A DNA stretch of 64,000 nucleotides from the NCBI RefSeq assembly GCF_018860705.1, contig NZ_JAHKQA010000047.1, positions 62,001-126,000 on the forward strand. The letters run 5' to 3'. The notes beneath the pieces are model-generated. The model worked only from the letters and a program-made list of their open reading frames with translations, made no database searches and was not told the origin of the DNA. Positions 1 to 7,789 of the stretch are shown here, in pieces (positions within the stretch are counted from its first letter, which is position 1; each line of letters begins with the position of its first letter). The translations under genes and the position numbers were made by a program. The stretch is from Citreicella sp. C3M06 (GTDB lineage Bacteria; Pseudomonadota; Alphaproteobacteria; Rhodobacterales; Rhodobacteraceae).

Positions 1-609
1 GGCCAGCGCCTCGGATTGATCATGGGTGATGTAGAACATGGTGGCGCGCGATTGCGCATGGAAGCGGGCGAATTCCTCTTCGAGCGCGGCGCGCAGATGC
101 ACGTCGAGATTGGCCAGCGGCTCGTCCAGCAGCACCACCCGGCTTTGCATCGCAAGGCAGCGCGCAAGGGCGACGCGCTGGCGCTGACCGCCCGACAGAT
201 CGGCGGGGCGGCGATCGGCCAGCGGGCCAAGCTCGACGGTGTCGAGCACCTTTGCGACCCGCGCCGCGCGCTCGGCCTTGGCCAGACCGGCGATCTTCAG
301 CCCGTAGGCGACGTTCTGCGCCACCGTCATATGCGGCCACAGCGCATAGTTCTGGAACACCACGCCGATGCCGCGATCTTCGGGGGGCGTATGGCGCCCC
401 GGGCTGGAAACGGTCCGCCCACCAACGGCGATGGTCCCGGCGGACAGGCGTTCGAACCCGGCGAGACAGCGCAGCAGTGTGGTCTTGCCGCAGCCAGACG
501 GCCCCAGCACGGCGACGAATTCGCCCTCGTTGATGGCCAGTGACACGTCGTGCAGCACCTGTGTGTTGCCGAAACGTTTGCCAAGAGTATCGATGCGAAT
601 GTCGCTCAT
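1..609 (-). CDS. ABC transporter ATP-binding protein, PotA/FbpC type (3' end outside window)
   Basis: This is the ATPase subunit of an ABC importer and acts on the inner face of the membrane. The frame opens with ATG at 609 and stays open to base 1, giving 203 residues. Visible motifs are a Walker A (GPSGCGKT, residues about 36-43), a Q-loop (VFQNY), an ABC signature (LSGGQRQRV, about 137-145), a Walker B (VVLLDEP) and an H-loop (ITHDQSEAL) just before the edge. Spacing and sequence match the CUT1/spermidine/iron(III) class, which normally carries a further 100-150 residues of TOBE domain that would lie beyond the window. The permease and binding-protein genes are not visible, so the substrate is unknown. 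The start is followed by a normal N-terminal beta strand and no nearby alternative fits. Confidence 0.93.
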   Translation of the reverse strand, partial: MSDIRIDTLGKRFGNTQVLHDVSLAINEGEFVAVLGPSGCGKTTLLRCLAGFERLSAGTIAVGGRTVSSPGRHTPPEDRGIGVVFQNYALWPHMTVAQNVAYGLKIAGLAKAERAARVAKVLDTVELGPLADRRPADLSGGQRQRVALARCLAMQSRVVLLDEPLANLDVHLRAALEEEFARFHAQSRATMFYITHDQSEALA

Positions 610-794
610 CTGCCGGTCCTGTCCAAGGCACTGCACAGCTGTGCAGTCGCGGCGACAGATGCCCCGCCGAGTTAAAACCGGCGCGACAGTTTGCTGAAGC
701 TTTCATGACAGTTGGCGGCTTTGCGGTGTCAGGTGGAACCTTGACGCCGCGCATCGGTTGTAGGGGCAGAGACATCCAGAAGAACGGAGATCAC

Positions 795-1118
795 ATGACC
801 CGCACTATCCTTCCCGCGCTCGCCCTTATCCTTGCCGGTGGCGCTGCCACAGCTCAGGGCCTGAACGTCGATCTGCTGCGCTCGGTGGATGATATCGACA
901 TCATCGGCCCTGATGGCAATCAGGTCGGCGAAGTCGAGGATATCCTGATCGATGCCGACGGCGCGCCGGTGGCTGCTGTTATCGAAGTTGGTGGCTGGCT
1001 CGACATCGGCGACGAGGACGTGGTCATTTCGCTGAGCGAGCTGACCTATCAGAACGGCGCCTACACCACCACCATGACCAGCGACATGCTCGAGACCCTG
1101 CCCAAGTGGGACGACTGA
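795..1118 (+). CDS. PRC-barrel domain protein with signal peptide
   Basis: A 107-residue protein with an N-terminal signal peptide (hydrophobic run ALALILAGG followed by a cleavable ATAQG at about residue 20). The rest matches a single PRC-barrel domain: D-I-I-G-P-D-G-N-Q-V-G-E-V-E-D-I-L-I-D, then V-A-A-V-I-E-V-G-G-W-L-D-I-G, then V-V-I-S-L-S-E-L. Small exported PRC-barrel proteins are common in alphaproteobacteria and mostly uncharacterised; a role in the periplasm is inferred from the signal only. A GAACGGAGA ribosome-binding site lies a few bases before the ATG at 795. It is divergent from the ABC ATPase gene, with about 185 bases between the two starts for promoters. It stands alone and converges with the TRAP operon. 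Confidence 0.85.
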   Translation: MTRTILPALALILAGGAATAQGLNVDLLRSVDDIDIIGPDGNQVGEVEDILIDADGAPVAAVIEVGGWLDIGDEDVVISLSELTYQNGAYTTTMTSDMLETLPKWDD

Positions 1119-1170
1119 GCCGGATGCCTACGGATTGCACTGGCCCGGCATGACCCGCTGACGATGCTTG

Positions 1171-1209
1171 CCAATAAAAACGCGCCCCCGGCCGGAACCG
1201 GGGGCGCGT
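1171..1209 (-). terminator. Rho-independent terminator of the TRAP operon
   Basis: A 12-bp GC-rich inverted repeat (1180-1191 and 1198-1209, 6-nt loop) is followed on the minus strand by TTTTTATTGG. It lies 17 bases past the dctM stop codon. It could also stop transcription arriving from the PRC-barrel gene, although the plus-strand side lacks a T run. Confidence 0.85.
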
Positions 1210-1225
1210 CTGGGCGTGGGGGAGG

Positions 1226-2533
1226 TTAAACCGCGCCCGGCATGAGCTTGCGTGGGAGCCACAGCGCAAGCTCGGGAAACAGGATCACCAGCAGCAGGAT
1301 GATCAGCATCGGGATCAGGATGATGATGACGTCGCGCATCACCTTCATCACGCTGATCTCTCCGATCGCCGCCGAGATCAGCAGGCACAGCCCGTAAGGC
1401 GGTGTCACAAGGCCAAAGGCCAGCGAGATGATGCCGATGATCGCGAAGGTCACCGGGTGGATGCCCGCGGTGGCCGCCACCGGCATCAGAACGGTGCCGA
1501 GGATGATGATCGTCGGGATGGCGTCGATGAACAGGCCGAACAGCAGGAACAGCAGCGCGATCAGCAGGCCGGTTTCGAACGGCCCGGCTTCGAACATGGT
1601 CAGCCAGCCGACGATGAGGCCCGGCACCTTGTAAAAGGCCAGCAGCCAGCCAAAGGCCGTCGCGGTGCCGATGGCGAACAGCGAGATCGAGGCAAAGCGC
1701 CCGGTGTCGTAGAAGATCTCGCCAAGCTGGCTGAAGCTCACGGTGCGATAGACGAACAGCCCGAGGATCATCGAATAGAACGCCGCGATGATGGCGCTTT
1801 CGGTCGGGGTCACGATGCCGCCTATGATGCCGCCAACCACAAAGATCGGGGTGAGCATCGCAAGGATCGCGCCTTTGAACGCGCTCCAGAAGCTCGACAG
1901 GGTGGGGCGGTCGCTGATCGGGTAGCCGTAAATCCGGGCGTAGACATAGACGGTGCCCAGCAGGGCAGCGCCGATCAGCAGCCCCGGAATGGCACCGGCA
2001 AGGAACAGCCCGCCGACCGAGATCTGCATGACCCCGCCCCAGACCACCATCAGGATGCTGGGCGGGATGATCACCCCCATCACCGACGAACAGGCGGTGA
2101 TGGCGACGGCAAAGCGCAGATCGAAGCCTTCGCGCTTCATCGCCGGAATCAGGATCTTGCCGCAGCCCGCCGCATCGGCGGTCGAAGAGCCGGAAATGCC
2201 CGCGAACAGCATCGAGACCATGACGTTCACATGGCCCAGACCGCCCGGCATCCAGCCGGTCAGCACCCTAGCGAGGTTGATCAGCTTGTCGGTGATCTGG
2301 CCTGAATTCATCAGGTTCGCCGCCAGCAGAAAGAACGGCACCGCCAGCAGGATGAAGGAATTGTAGGACTGGAACATGCGGTCCAGCAGGATGAACGGGG
2401 TCAGGCGCAAATCAAGCAGCACCACCGGCACCGTGGCCAGCCCGAGGGCAAAGGCAACGGGCACGCGCAGCATGACAAGCAAGAGGAAACCGCCCACGAG
2501 CAGGGCACAGGCCAGTGCGGTCGAGACGATCAT
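1226..2533 (-). CDS. dctM: TRAP transporter large permease DctM
   Basis: This 435-residue integral membrane protein is the large (12-TM class) subunit of a tripartite ATP-independent periplasmic transporter. It carries out ion-coupled uptake of the solute delivered by the binding protein. Family features visible are the N-terminal hydrophobic helices, the AGISGSSTADAAG segment, the FVVGGIIGGIVTPTESA repeat and the LVTPPYGLCLLISAAIG segment near the C-terminus. The ATG at 2533 overlaps the end of dctQ by four bases (ATGA), showing translational coupling. Its neighbours uxuA and uxuB indicate that the substrate is probably a hexuronate such as glucuronate, fructuronate or a related sugar acid; this is an inference from context. 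Confidence 0.96.
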   Translation of the reverse strand: MIVSTALACALLVGGFLLLVMLRVPVAFALGLATVPVVLLDLRLTPFILLDRMFQSYNSFILLAVPFFLLAANLMNSGQITDKLINLARVLTGWMPGGLGHVNVMVSMLFAGISGSSTADAAGCGKILIPAMKREGFDLRFAVAITACSSVMGVIIPPSILMVVWGGVMQISVGGLFLAGAIPGLLIGAALLGTVYVYARIYGYPISDRPTLSSFWSAFKGAILAMLTPIFVVGGIIGGIVTPTESAIIAAFYSMILGLFVYRTVSFSQLGEIFYDTGRFASISLFAIGTATAFGWLLAFYKVPGLIVGWLTMFEAGPFETGLLIALLFLLFGLFIDAIPTIIILGTVLMPVAATAGIHPVTFAIIGIISLAFGLVTPPYGLCLLISAAIGEISVMKVMRDVIIILIPMLIILLLVILFPELALWLPRKLMPGAV

Positions 2534-3024
2534 TGTGCGGCGCTCCTTGCATCGCGATAGGTGGCGACGGCTTGCGCCAGCCGGTAGGTTGCAAAGATCG
2601 CCCATGCGGCGCCAGCGATGGGCACGGACACATGGGTCAGCGCCATGTTGGCGTTCATCATCACCGAATGCTGGATCGCGCCGAATTTGGTGTATTCGAT
2701 GCCGTAGATTGCAAAGATCGCGCCGAAGATGATCAGCAGCACAAAGACAAAGCCGTTCTGGATCAGCGTGCCAAGCGGAGAGGTCGCGTCCGGGATCACC
2801 AGCACCGCGAAATGCGTCCCGTCCCAGACCGCGATCATCGAGCCGATCATCACGACCCAGACGAAGATGAAGGTCGCCAGCTCTTCGGTCCACAGGTAAA
2901 CGGGGATGATGCCGGTGTAGCGCGCCAGCACCTGCGCCGCGACGGGGATGGCCAGCGCCATGGTGAGGATGCCGATGATCACCCTCAGACCAAGGCAGAA
3001 CCGCTCGAGTATCTTGCCGATCAT
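2530..3024 (-). CDS. dctQ: TRAP transporter small permease DctQ
   Basis: A 164-residue, four-helix membrane protein with the DctQ pattern: a long first helix, WTEELATFIFVWVVMIGSMIAVWDGTHF in the middle (the conserved W-x-E-E and F-x-W residues are present) and a C-terminal helix before a charged tail. DctQ forms the permease complex with DctM. The gene follows dctP by 88 bases and overlaps dctM by four bases. The length is normal for the family. Confidence 0.94.
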   Translation of the reverse strand: MIGKILERFCLGLRVIIGILTMALAIPVAAQVLARYTGIIPVYLWTEELATFIFVWVVMIGSMIAVWDGTHFAVLVIPDATSPLGTLIQNGFVFVLLIIFGAIFAIYGIEYTKFGAIQHSVMMNANMALTHVSVPIAGAAWAIFATYRLAQAVATYRDARSAAQ

Positions 3025-3074
3025 GTCGTATTGCCTTTGTGTTCAGCGGCGAAGCTCGCCGGGGCAGGGGCAAT

Positions 3075-3098
3075 CGCGCCGGGGAAATGCCCGGCGCG
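3075..3098 (-). other. Intercistronic stem-loop between dctP and dctQ
   Basis: A perfect 9-bp GC-rich inverted repeat (3075-3083 with 3090-3098, 6-nt loop) sits in the 88-base gap after dctP. No T run follows it on the minus strand, so it is more likely an mRNA-stabilising or attenuating hairpin that keeps binding-protein mRNA in excess over permease mRNA than a full terminator. Confidence 0.6.
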
Positions 3099-3112
3099 AC
3101 CGGTCTTGCGCC

Positions 3113-4108
3113 TTACTTCGCGCGGATCGCGCTCAGCAGCTCGGTGGCGCCGAGCTCTTCGGCATAGGCGTCCTGCACCGGAACCACGAGATCAAGCATC
3201 GCATCGCGGCCCTCGAATTCGGTGACGGTGATCTGGCCCGCGTCGACCATCTGCTGCAGCTTCTCGCCGTCCTCGCGGCTTTCCAGCTCGCGGCCATAGG
3301 CACCGGCGGCGGCACCGGCATCAAGCACGGCCTGCTGCAGATCCTCGGGCAGCTTGCGGAAGGTCTTGCCGCTCATCACCACGGGGCGCACGGTGATCGT
3401 GTGCTTGGTCAGCGTGACGTTCGGCGCGACCTCGTAGAACTTGAGGTTCTGGATCGACGCGGCCTCGTTTTCGAAACCGCCGATCACGCCGGTCTGGATG
3501 GCGTTATAGACCTCGTTATAGGCGATGGCCGAAGGCGCCGCGCCAAGCGCCGAAAAGATCTTGGCCTGAATCGGCGCGCCCATCACCCGCATCTTGTGAC
3601 CGGCCAGCTCGTCCATGTTGGAAATCTCGCCGTCGGACACCAGATTGCGCGTGCCGCCCCCGGCATAGCCGATGACCTTGATGTCGGCCTTATCATAAAG
3701 CTCGTCTTCAAGCGGCTTGAGCACGTCCGAAGACAGCACGGCGTTCCAGTGATCGAGATCGCGGAACAGGAACGGCATGTCCATCAGCGGGATCGACGGT
3801 GCAAACACCGCCATGTTCGCCGGGGCCATCACCGCGTAATCAATCGCGACGCCCTGCTGCAGGAAGGTGACGAAATCGCTCTCGTCGCCCAGTTCACCGT
3901 TGAGGTGCATCTCGAATTCCAGCTCGCCGTCGTAGTTTTCGGACAGCTGCTTTTCGAATGCGCGCAGGGTCTTGGTGTAGGCGTGCTGTTCGTCGAACAT
4001 GCTGGCGCCGCGCAGCGTGATCTCTGCCGAGGCCGCGCCGGTCAGGCTCGCGGTTACGGTCGCGGCAAGCGCGATGGCCTTCGCAAGGCCCGTTGCTTTG
4101 ATGGTCAT
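3113..4108 (-). CDS. dctP: TRAP transporter solute-binding protein DctP
   Basis: The 331-residue periplasmic binding protein of the TRAP system. A Sec signal peptide covers about residues 1-28 (cleavage after SLTGAASA). The mature part shows the DctP-family core, including the substrate-carboxylate arginine in HKMRVMGAP and the N-E-V-Y-N-A-I-Q-T-G-V-I-G-G-F-E-N segment. The start at 4108 was chosen because GGGAGGAACTCC lies directly upstream as a strong ribosome-binding site and the signal peptide begins here; a longer in-frame extension to 4210 lacks both. It is the first gene of dctPQM. The sugar-acid substrate is inferred from uxuA and uxuB upstream. Confidence 0.95.
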   Translation of the reverse strand: MTIKATGLAKAIALAATVTASLTGAASAEITLRGASMFDEQHAYTKTLRAFEKQLSENYDGELEFEMHLNGELGDESDFVTFLQQGVAIDYAVMAPANMAVFAPSIPLMDMPFLFRDLDHWNAVLSSDVLKPLEDELYDKADIKVIGYAGGGTRNLVSDGEISNMDELAGHKMRVMGAPIQAKIFSALGAAPSAIAYNEVYNAIQTGVIGGFENEAASIQNLKFYEVAPNVTLTKHTITVRPVVMSGKTFRKLPEDLQQAVLDAGAAAGAYGRELESREDGEKLQQMVDAGQITVTEFEGRDAMLDLVVPVQDAYAEELGATELLSAIRAK

Positions 4109-4210
4109 GGAGTTCCTCCCTTTGGAAAAGTCTGGCAGTCCGTTGGCTGCCGGTTGTGCCCTGTCTGGCCTGTCCCTCCTCAGGATACAGCGCCGGGCGG
4201 TGGTGAGCAT

Positions 4211-4224
4211 TCTAGTATACCAGA
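4211..4224 (-). promoter_or_regulatory. Candidate GntR operator upstream of dctP
   Basis: A 14-bp near-perfect palindrome, TCTAGTATACCAGA, lies about 100 bases upstream of dctP. It resembles the symmetrical sites bound by FadR-subfamily GntR regulators. Related CTAGTAT sequences occur before the gntR gene at 7082 and before the oxidoreductase gene at 16174. Confidence 0.5.
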
Positions 4225-4264
4225 TCAGTCTTTGACGCGACGCACAATCGTTTTTGCCCCTGTT

Positions 4265-5755
4265 TCAGACGTGACTGTAAGTGTTTGCGCTCGCAGCTTC
4301 CTGTTCCACACAGGCAAGGCTACCCTGTTCAAGCGCAACCGTCAGTATCTCTTCGATGGCGGCGCGCCAGTCCGGGTTCTTGCCCAGGGTTTCGGGAATC
4401 AGTCCGGGCAGGCCATGCAGCGCGGCGGACAGGCTTGCGGCGTCGGGCTGCTCGGGCAGGGCCGCCTTGATCTGGGCCGCGCGCGGGTCGCGCAGCTCGT
4501 AAAGGGTGCCATCATCCTGCCGCCCGAGGCAAAAGCGCATCCACATCGCCGCCGCAAAGGCAAAGGGGCGCAGCGGGCGGCCTTGCGCAATGGCCAGCAG
4601 CGCCGGTTCAAAGATCCGCTGCGGCAGTTTCTGCGTGCCATCGGTGGCGATCTGAAAGGTCTGATGCGCGATCGACGGGTTGGCAAAACGCTGCGCCAGC
4701 GCCTCGGCATAGGCGTCGAAGGGGGCGCCGGGCAGCGGGTCGAGCAAGGCCGCCGCGGCCGCCATATGACGCCGGACCAGCGCCGCAAGCGCCGGGGTCT
4801 GCATGACATCGCGCACGTAGGTGCAGCCGGTCAGATGCCCGGCATAGGCCAGCATCGAATGGCTGCCGTTGAGCATGGTCAGCTTCATGCGCTCGTAGCC
4901 CGCCACATCCTTGACGAACAGCGCGCCGCCCGCGTCCCACTGCGGGCGACCGGTTGGAAAGCTGTCCTCGATCACCCATTGCACGAAAGGTTCGGTCTCG
5001 ATGGCGGCGCGATCCTCGCAGCCGGTCAGCCGCAGCGCCTCGCTTGCGGTCTCGGCAGAGGGGGCCGGGGTGATCCGGTCGACCATCGAGCAGGGAAAGG
5101 CGATGGTCTGTGCGATCCACTCGGCAAGGGCATCGCCGCGCGCCGCGCGGGCAAAGCCGATTACGCCGTCGCGCAACACCACGCCATTGGCCGGAAGATT
5201 GTCGCAGGACAGGATGGTCAGCGGCAGATGCCCGGCCTCGCGGCGCAGGCGGCTTGCCTCGACCAGCAGGCCAAGCACGCCGCGCGGCGCCTCCGGCGTT
5301 GCAAGATCGGCGGCCACCGCCGGGTCAGCGCGGTCGGGCGCATGGCTGGCCAGATCGATACCATAGCCTTTTTCGGTGACGGTGATCGTCACGATGCGGA
5401 TTTGCGGGGCGCAAAGCGCGGCGAGCGTGGCGGCGGGGTCGGCGGCGATCACCCGGCTTACGGCGCCGATGATCCGGGCGCGGCTGCCCGAGGCATCGCG
5501 TTCGATCACCGTGTAGCGCGCATCCTGCGCGTTGATCTCGCGCGCAATATCGGCAGAGCGCAGGCTGACGCCGACGATGCGCCAGTCTGCGGGGGCTGCG
5601 GCCAAGGCATCATCGGTGTACACCGCCTGATGCGCCCGGTGAAACGCCCCGAAGCCAAGATGCACGATGCCTTCGCCGCGCTGCTCGGGATCATAGGCCG
5701 GCGCCTGCACCAGCGGCCCAAGCGCGGCCTTGGTGCCAAGTCTTGCGGCGCTCAT
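4265..5755 (-). CDS. uxuB: Fructuronate reductase (mannitol dehydrogenase family), UxuB-type
   Basis: This 496-residue cytoplasmic NAD-dependent dehydrogenase of the long-chain mannitol dehydrogenase family interconverts D-fructuronate and D-mannonate. The N-terminal nucleotide-binding segment is HLGFGAFHRAHQ (about residues 32-43). The catalytic signature K-L-T-M-L-N-G-S-H-S lies at about 291-300, with Lys291, Asn296 and His299 in the expected K-x4-N-x2-H spacing. ATG at 5755 overlaps the uxuA stop by four bases, so the two are co-translated. The partner uxuA next door is the main reason to choose fructuronate reductase over mannitol, arabinitol or tagaturonate dehydrogenase. It is separated from dctP by about 156 bases that carry an operator-like palindrome. 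Confidence 0.9.
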   Translation of the reverse strand: MSAARLGTKAALGPLVQAPAYDPEQRGEGIVHLGFGAFHRAHQAVYTDDALAAAPADWRIVGVSLRSADIAREINAQDARYTVIERDASGSRARIIGAVSRVIAADPAATLAALCAPQIRIVTITVTEKGYGIDLASHAPDRADPAVAADLATPEAPRGVLGLLVEASRLRREAGHLPLTILSCDNLPANGVVLRDGVIGFARAARGDALAEWIAQTIAFPCSMVDRITPAPSAETASEALRLTGCEDRAAIETEPFVQWVIEDSFPTGRPQWDAGGALFVKDVAGYERMKLTMLNGSHSMLAYAGHLTGCTYVRDVMQTPALAALVRRHMAAAAALLDPLPGAPFDAYAEALAQRFANPSIAHQTFQIATDGTQKLPQRIFEPALLAIAQGRPLRPFAFAAAMWMRFCLGRQDDGTLYELRDPRAAQIKAALPEQPDAASLSAALHGLPGLIPETLGKNPDWRAAIEEILTVALEQGSLACVEQEAASANTYSHV

Positions 5756-6969
5756 TGGATGGTTCCTTCTTGCGGGTGGCTCAGCGCGGTCATGATGCCG
5801 CGCAGCTCTGCCAGCCCCTTGAGCCGCCCGATCGCCGGATAGCCCGGCTGGGTGCGCCGGGTGAGATCGTCGAGGATGTTCTGCCCGTGATCGGGGCGGA
5901 ACGGGATCGACCAATCGGCCCGGCCTGCTTCGCGGCGCTTGCGTTCCTGGCGCAGCACGGCGGCGACCAGCGCCACCATGTCGGTGCCGCCGCCCAGATG
6001 TTCGGCCTCGTGAAAGGAATTCACCGCGGCGTCGCCTTCGATGCGCACGTTGCGCAGGTGCAGGAAATGCACGTGATCGCCAAGCCGGTCCATCATGCCG
6101 GGCAGATCGTTGTCATGACGCGCGCCAAGCGAGCCAGAGCACAGCGTGATGCCGTTTGCGGGCAGATCCGCCATGTCGAGCAGGGCGCGATAATCCGCTT
6201 CGGTCGACATGATGCGCGGCAGCCCAAGCAGCGGGAAGGGCGGATCGTCGGGGTGGCAGCACAGCCGCAGGTTCAGATCCTGCGCAACGGGGGCGATTTC
6301 GGCAATGAAATCCGCCATATGGGCGCGCAGCCGCTCTGGCGCGATATTGGCATAGACCGCAAGCCGGGCGCGCAGATCGTCCAGTGTCAGGTGTTCGGCG
6401 GCGCCGGGCAGGCCGCTGACGATATTGCCGGTCAGCGCGACCTTGTCGGCATCGGTCATGCCCGCATGGCGGCGTTCGGCCTCGGCGACCACGTCTTCGG
6501 CAAAGCTCTCGGCGGCGCCGGGGCGCTGCAGAATGTGGATGTCGAAACAGGCGAAATCCACCAGATCAAAGCGCATGCAGGTCGCGCCGCCCGGTAGCCG
6601 ATGCGCAAGGTCGGTGCGGGTCCAGTCGATCAGCGGCATGAAATTGTAGCAGACCACCTCGATCCCGGCCTGTGCCAGATTGCGCAGGCTTTGCTTGTAG
6701 GTGTCCAGATGTTCGCGCCAGTCGCCGGTCTGGCGCTTGATGTCCTCGGAGACGGGCAGGCTTTCGACCACATCCCAGCGCAGGCCCGACGGGCTGCCGT
6801 CGTGCAACTGCGCCACGTCGGCCTGACGCTGCGCAATGTCCTCGGGCTGCCAGAGCGCGCCGGGCGCGATCTGATGCAATGCCGACACGATTCCCTCGAC
6901 CCCGGCCTGCCGGATGTCATCGATGGAAACCGGGTCATTTGGCCCGAACCAGCGCCATGTTTGTTGCAT
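5752..6969 (-). CDS. uxuA: Mannonate dehydratase UxuA
   Basis: This 405-residue enzyme dehydrates D-mannonate to 2-keto-3-deoxygluconate in the cytoplasm. The N-terminus M-Q-Q-T-W-R-W-F-G-P-N-D-P-V matches the family closely. Other family landmarks are VVCYNFMPLIDWTRTDL (about 110-126), the metal-ligand region C-C-H-P-D-D-P-P-F-P, and HFLHLRNVR toward the C-terminus. Length and order are normal. It is the first gene of uxuA-uxuB and is divergent from gntR at 7082, with about 110 bases between starts. Uronate isomerase (uxaC), KDG kinase and KDPG aldolase are not in the window. Confidence 0.96.
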   Translation of the reverse strand: MQQTWRWFGPNDPVSIDDIRQAGVEGIVSALHQIAPGALWQPEDIAQRQADVAQLHDGSPSGLRWDVVESLPVSEDIKRQTGDWREHLDTYKQSLRNLAQAGIEVVCYNFMPLIDWTRTDLAHRLPGGATCMRFDLVDFACFDIHILQRPGAAESFAEDVVAEAERRHAGMTDADKVALTGNIVSGLPGAAEHLTLDDLRARLAVYANIAPERLRAHMADFIAEIAPVAQDLNLRLCCHPDDPPFPLLGLPRIMSTEADYRALLDMADLPANGITLCSGSLGARHDNDLPGMMDRLGDHVHFLHLRNVRIEGDAAVNSFHEAEHLGGGTDMVALVAAVLRQERKRREAGRADWSIPFRPDHGQNILDDLTRRTQPGYPAIGRLKGLAELRGIMTALSHPQEGTIQ

Positions 6970-7030
6970 TGCGTCTTTCCTTCCCTCGTGCAGGCGGCGT
7001 CGAATTGTCGGTCAGCCTTGCACAAAGATT

Positions 7031-7050
7031 TCTAGTATGGAAGTATGCAA
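7031..7050 (+). promoter_or_regulatory. Candidate operator between uxuA and gntR
   Basis: The divergent promoter gap holds TCTAGTATGGAAGTATGCAA. It contains the CTAGTAT core seen before dctP and a tandem AGTATG repeat with a 2-bp gap. Its position 32 bases before the gntR start and about 60 bases before uxuA fits a site controlling both genes. Confidence 0.4.
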
Positions 7051-7081
7051 GCTGTCAAACCCGATCTTGAAAGGACGCGGC

Positions 7082-7789
7082 ATGATGCCCGGCATTCCGA
7101 TGATCCAAACCGCCGAAGGCGCCGTTTCCCCGCAGGTTTACGGGCGGCTGCGCGAGCGGATCGTGCGCGGGGCGCTGGCGCCGGGGCAGCGGCTGTCTGA
7201 AACCGAGGTCGCGGCAATCTACGACGTGTCGCGCCAACCCGTGCGCGAAGCCTTCATCCGTCTCGCCGCCGAGGGGTTGCTGGAGATTCGCCCCCAGCGC
7301 GGCACTTTCGTGCGCAAGATCTCGGTGGCGGCGGCGCTGACCTCGCGGCTGATCCGCGAGGCGGTCGAGGCAGACCTCGTGCGCGCCGTCGTGGCGCGCC
7401 GCACCCCCGAGATCGAGGCCGAGCTGCGCGATCACATCGCCCGCCAGCAAGACATTGCATCAACCGGCAGGCCGGCGGAATTCATGATGCTGGACGAGGC
7501 GTTTCACCGGGCGCTGGCGCAGGCCGCCGGGGCGCCGGATGTCTCGACCTATCTCGAGGCGCTGAACGTGCAGCTGAACCGGGTGCGCCACATGACCGCC
7601 CGCGAATTCGCGCCGGATATTCTGGTGGCGCAGCACAGCGCCATTGTCGATGCCATCGCGGCAGGCGACGCCGACGCCGCCGATGCGGCGATGCGGCGCC
7701 ATCTGCGCCAATTCAATCAGGATCTGCCGACCATCGTGCAGAGCTATCCCAACAGTTTCGACGATATCGAGGCATTGAAGACCGAATGA
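7082..7789 (+). CDS. GntR-family regulator (FadR/FCD subgroup), UxuR-like
   Basis: A 235-residue DNA-binding regulator. The N-terminal winged helix (about residues 15-80) includes L-S-E-T-E-V-A-A-I-Y-D-V-S-R-Q-P-V-R-E-A-F-I-R-L-A, the GntR signature, followed by the wing RPQRGTFV. The C-terminal half is an all-helical FCD domain with the metal/ligand histidines in D-E-A-F-H-R-A-L, AQHSAIVDAI and AMRRHL. ATG at 7082 follows GAAAGGA at a suitable distance; ATG at 7085 is an equally possible start. Its position between uxuA and an AGE-family isomerase suggests that it responds to a uronate or its lactone and controls the uxu and dct genes; this is an inference. Confidence 0.92.
   Translation: MMPGIPMIQTAEGAVSPQVYGRLRERIVRGALAPGQRLSETEVAAIYDVSRQPVREAFIRLAAEGLLEIRPQRGTFVRKISVAAALTSRLIREAVEADLVRAVVARRTPEIEAELRDHIARQQDIASTGRPAEFMMLDEAFHRALAQAAGAPDVSTYLEALNVQLNRVRHMTAREFAPDILVAQHSAIVDAIAAGDADAADAAMRRHLRQFNQDLPTIVQSYPNSFDDIEALKTE

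Noticed and set aside
2948-5842. A 964-codon open frame on the plus strand
   Set aside because: It is antisense to dctQ, dctP and uxuB; its translation is rich in Arg, His and Gly with no recognisable domain, as expected for a shadow frame in GC-rich DNA.
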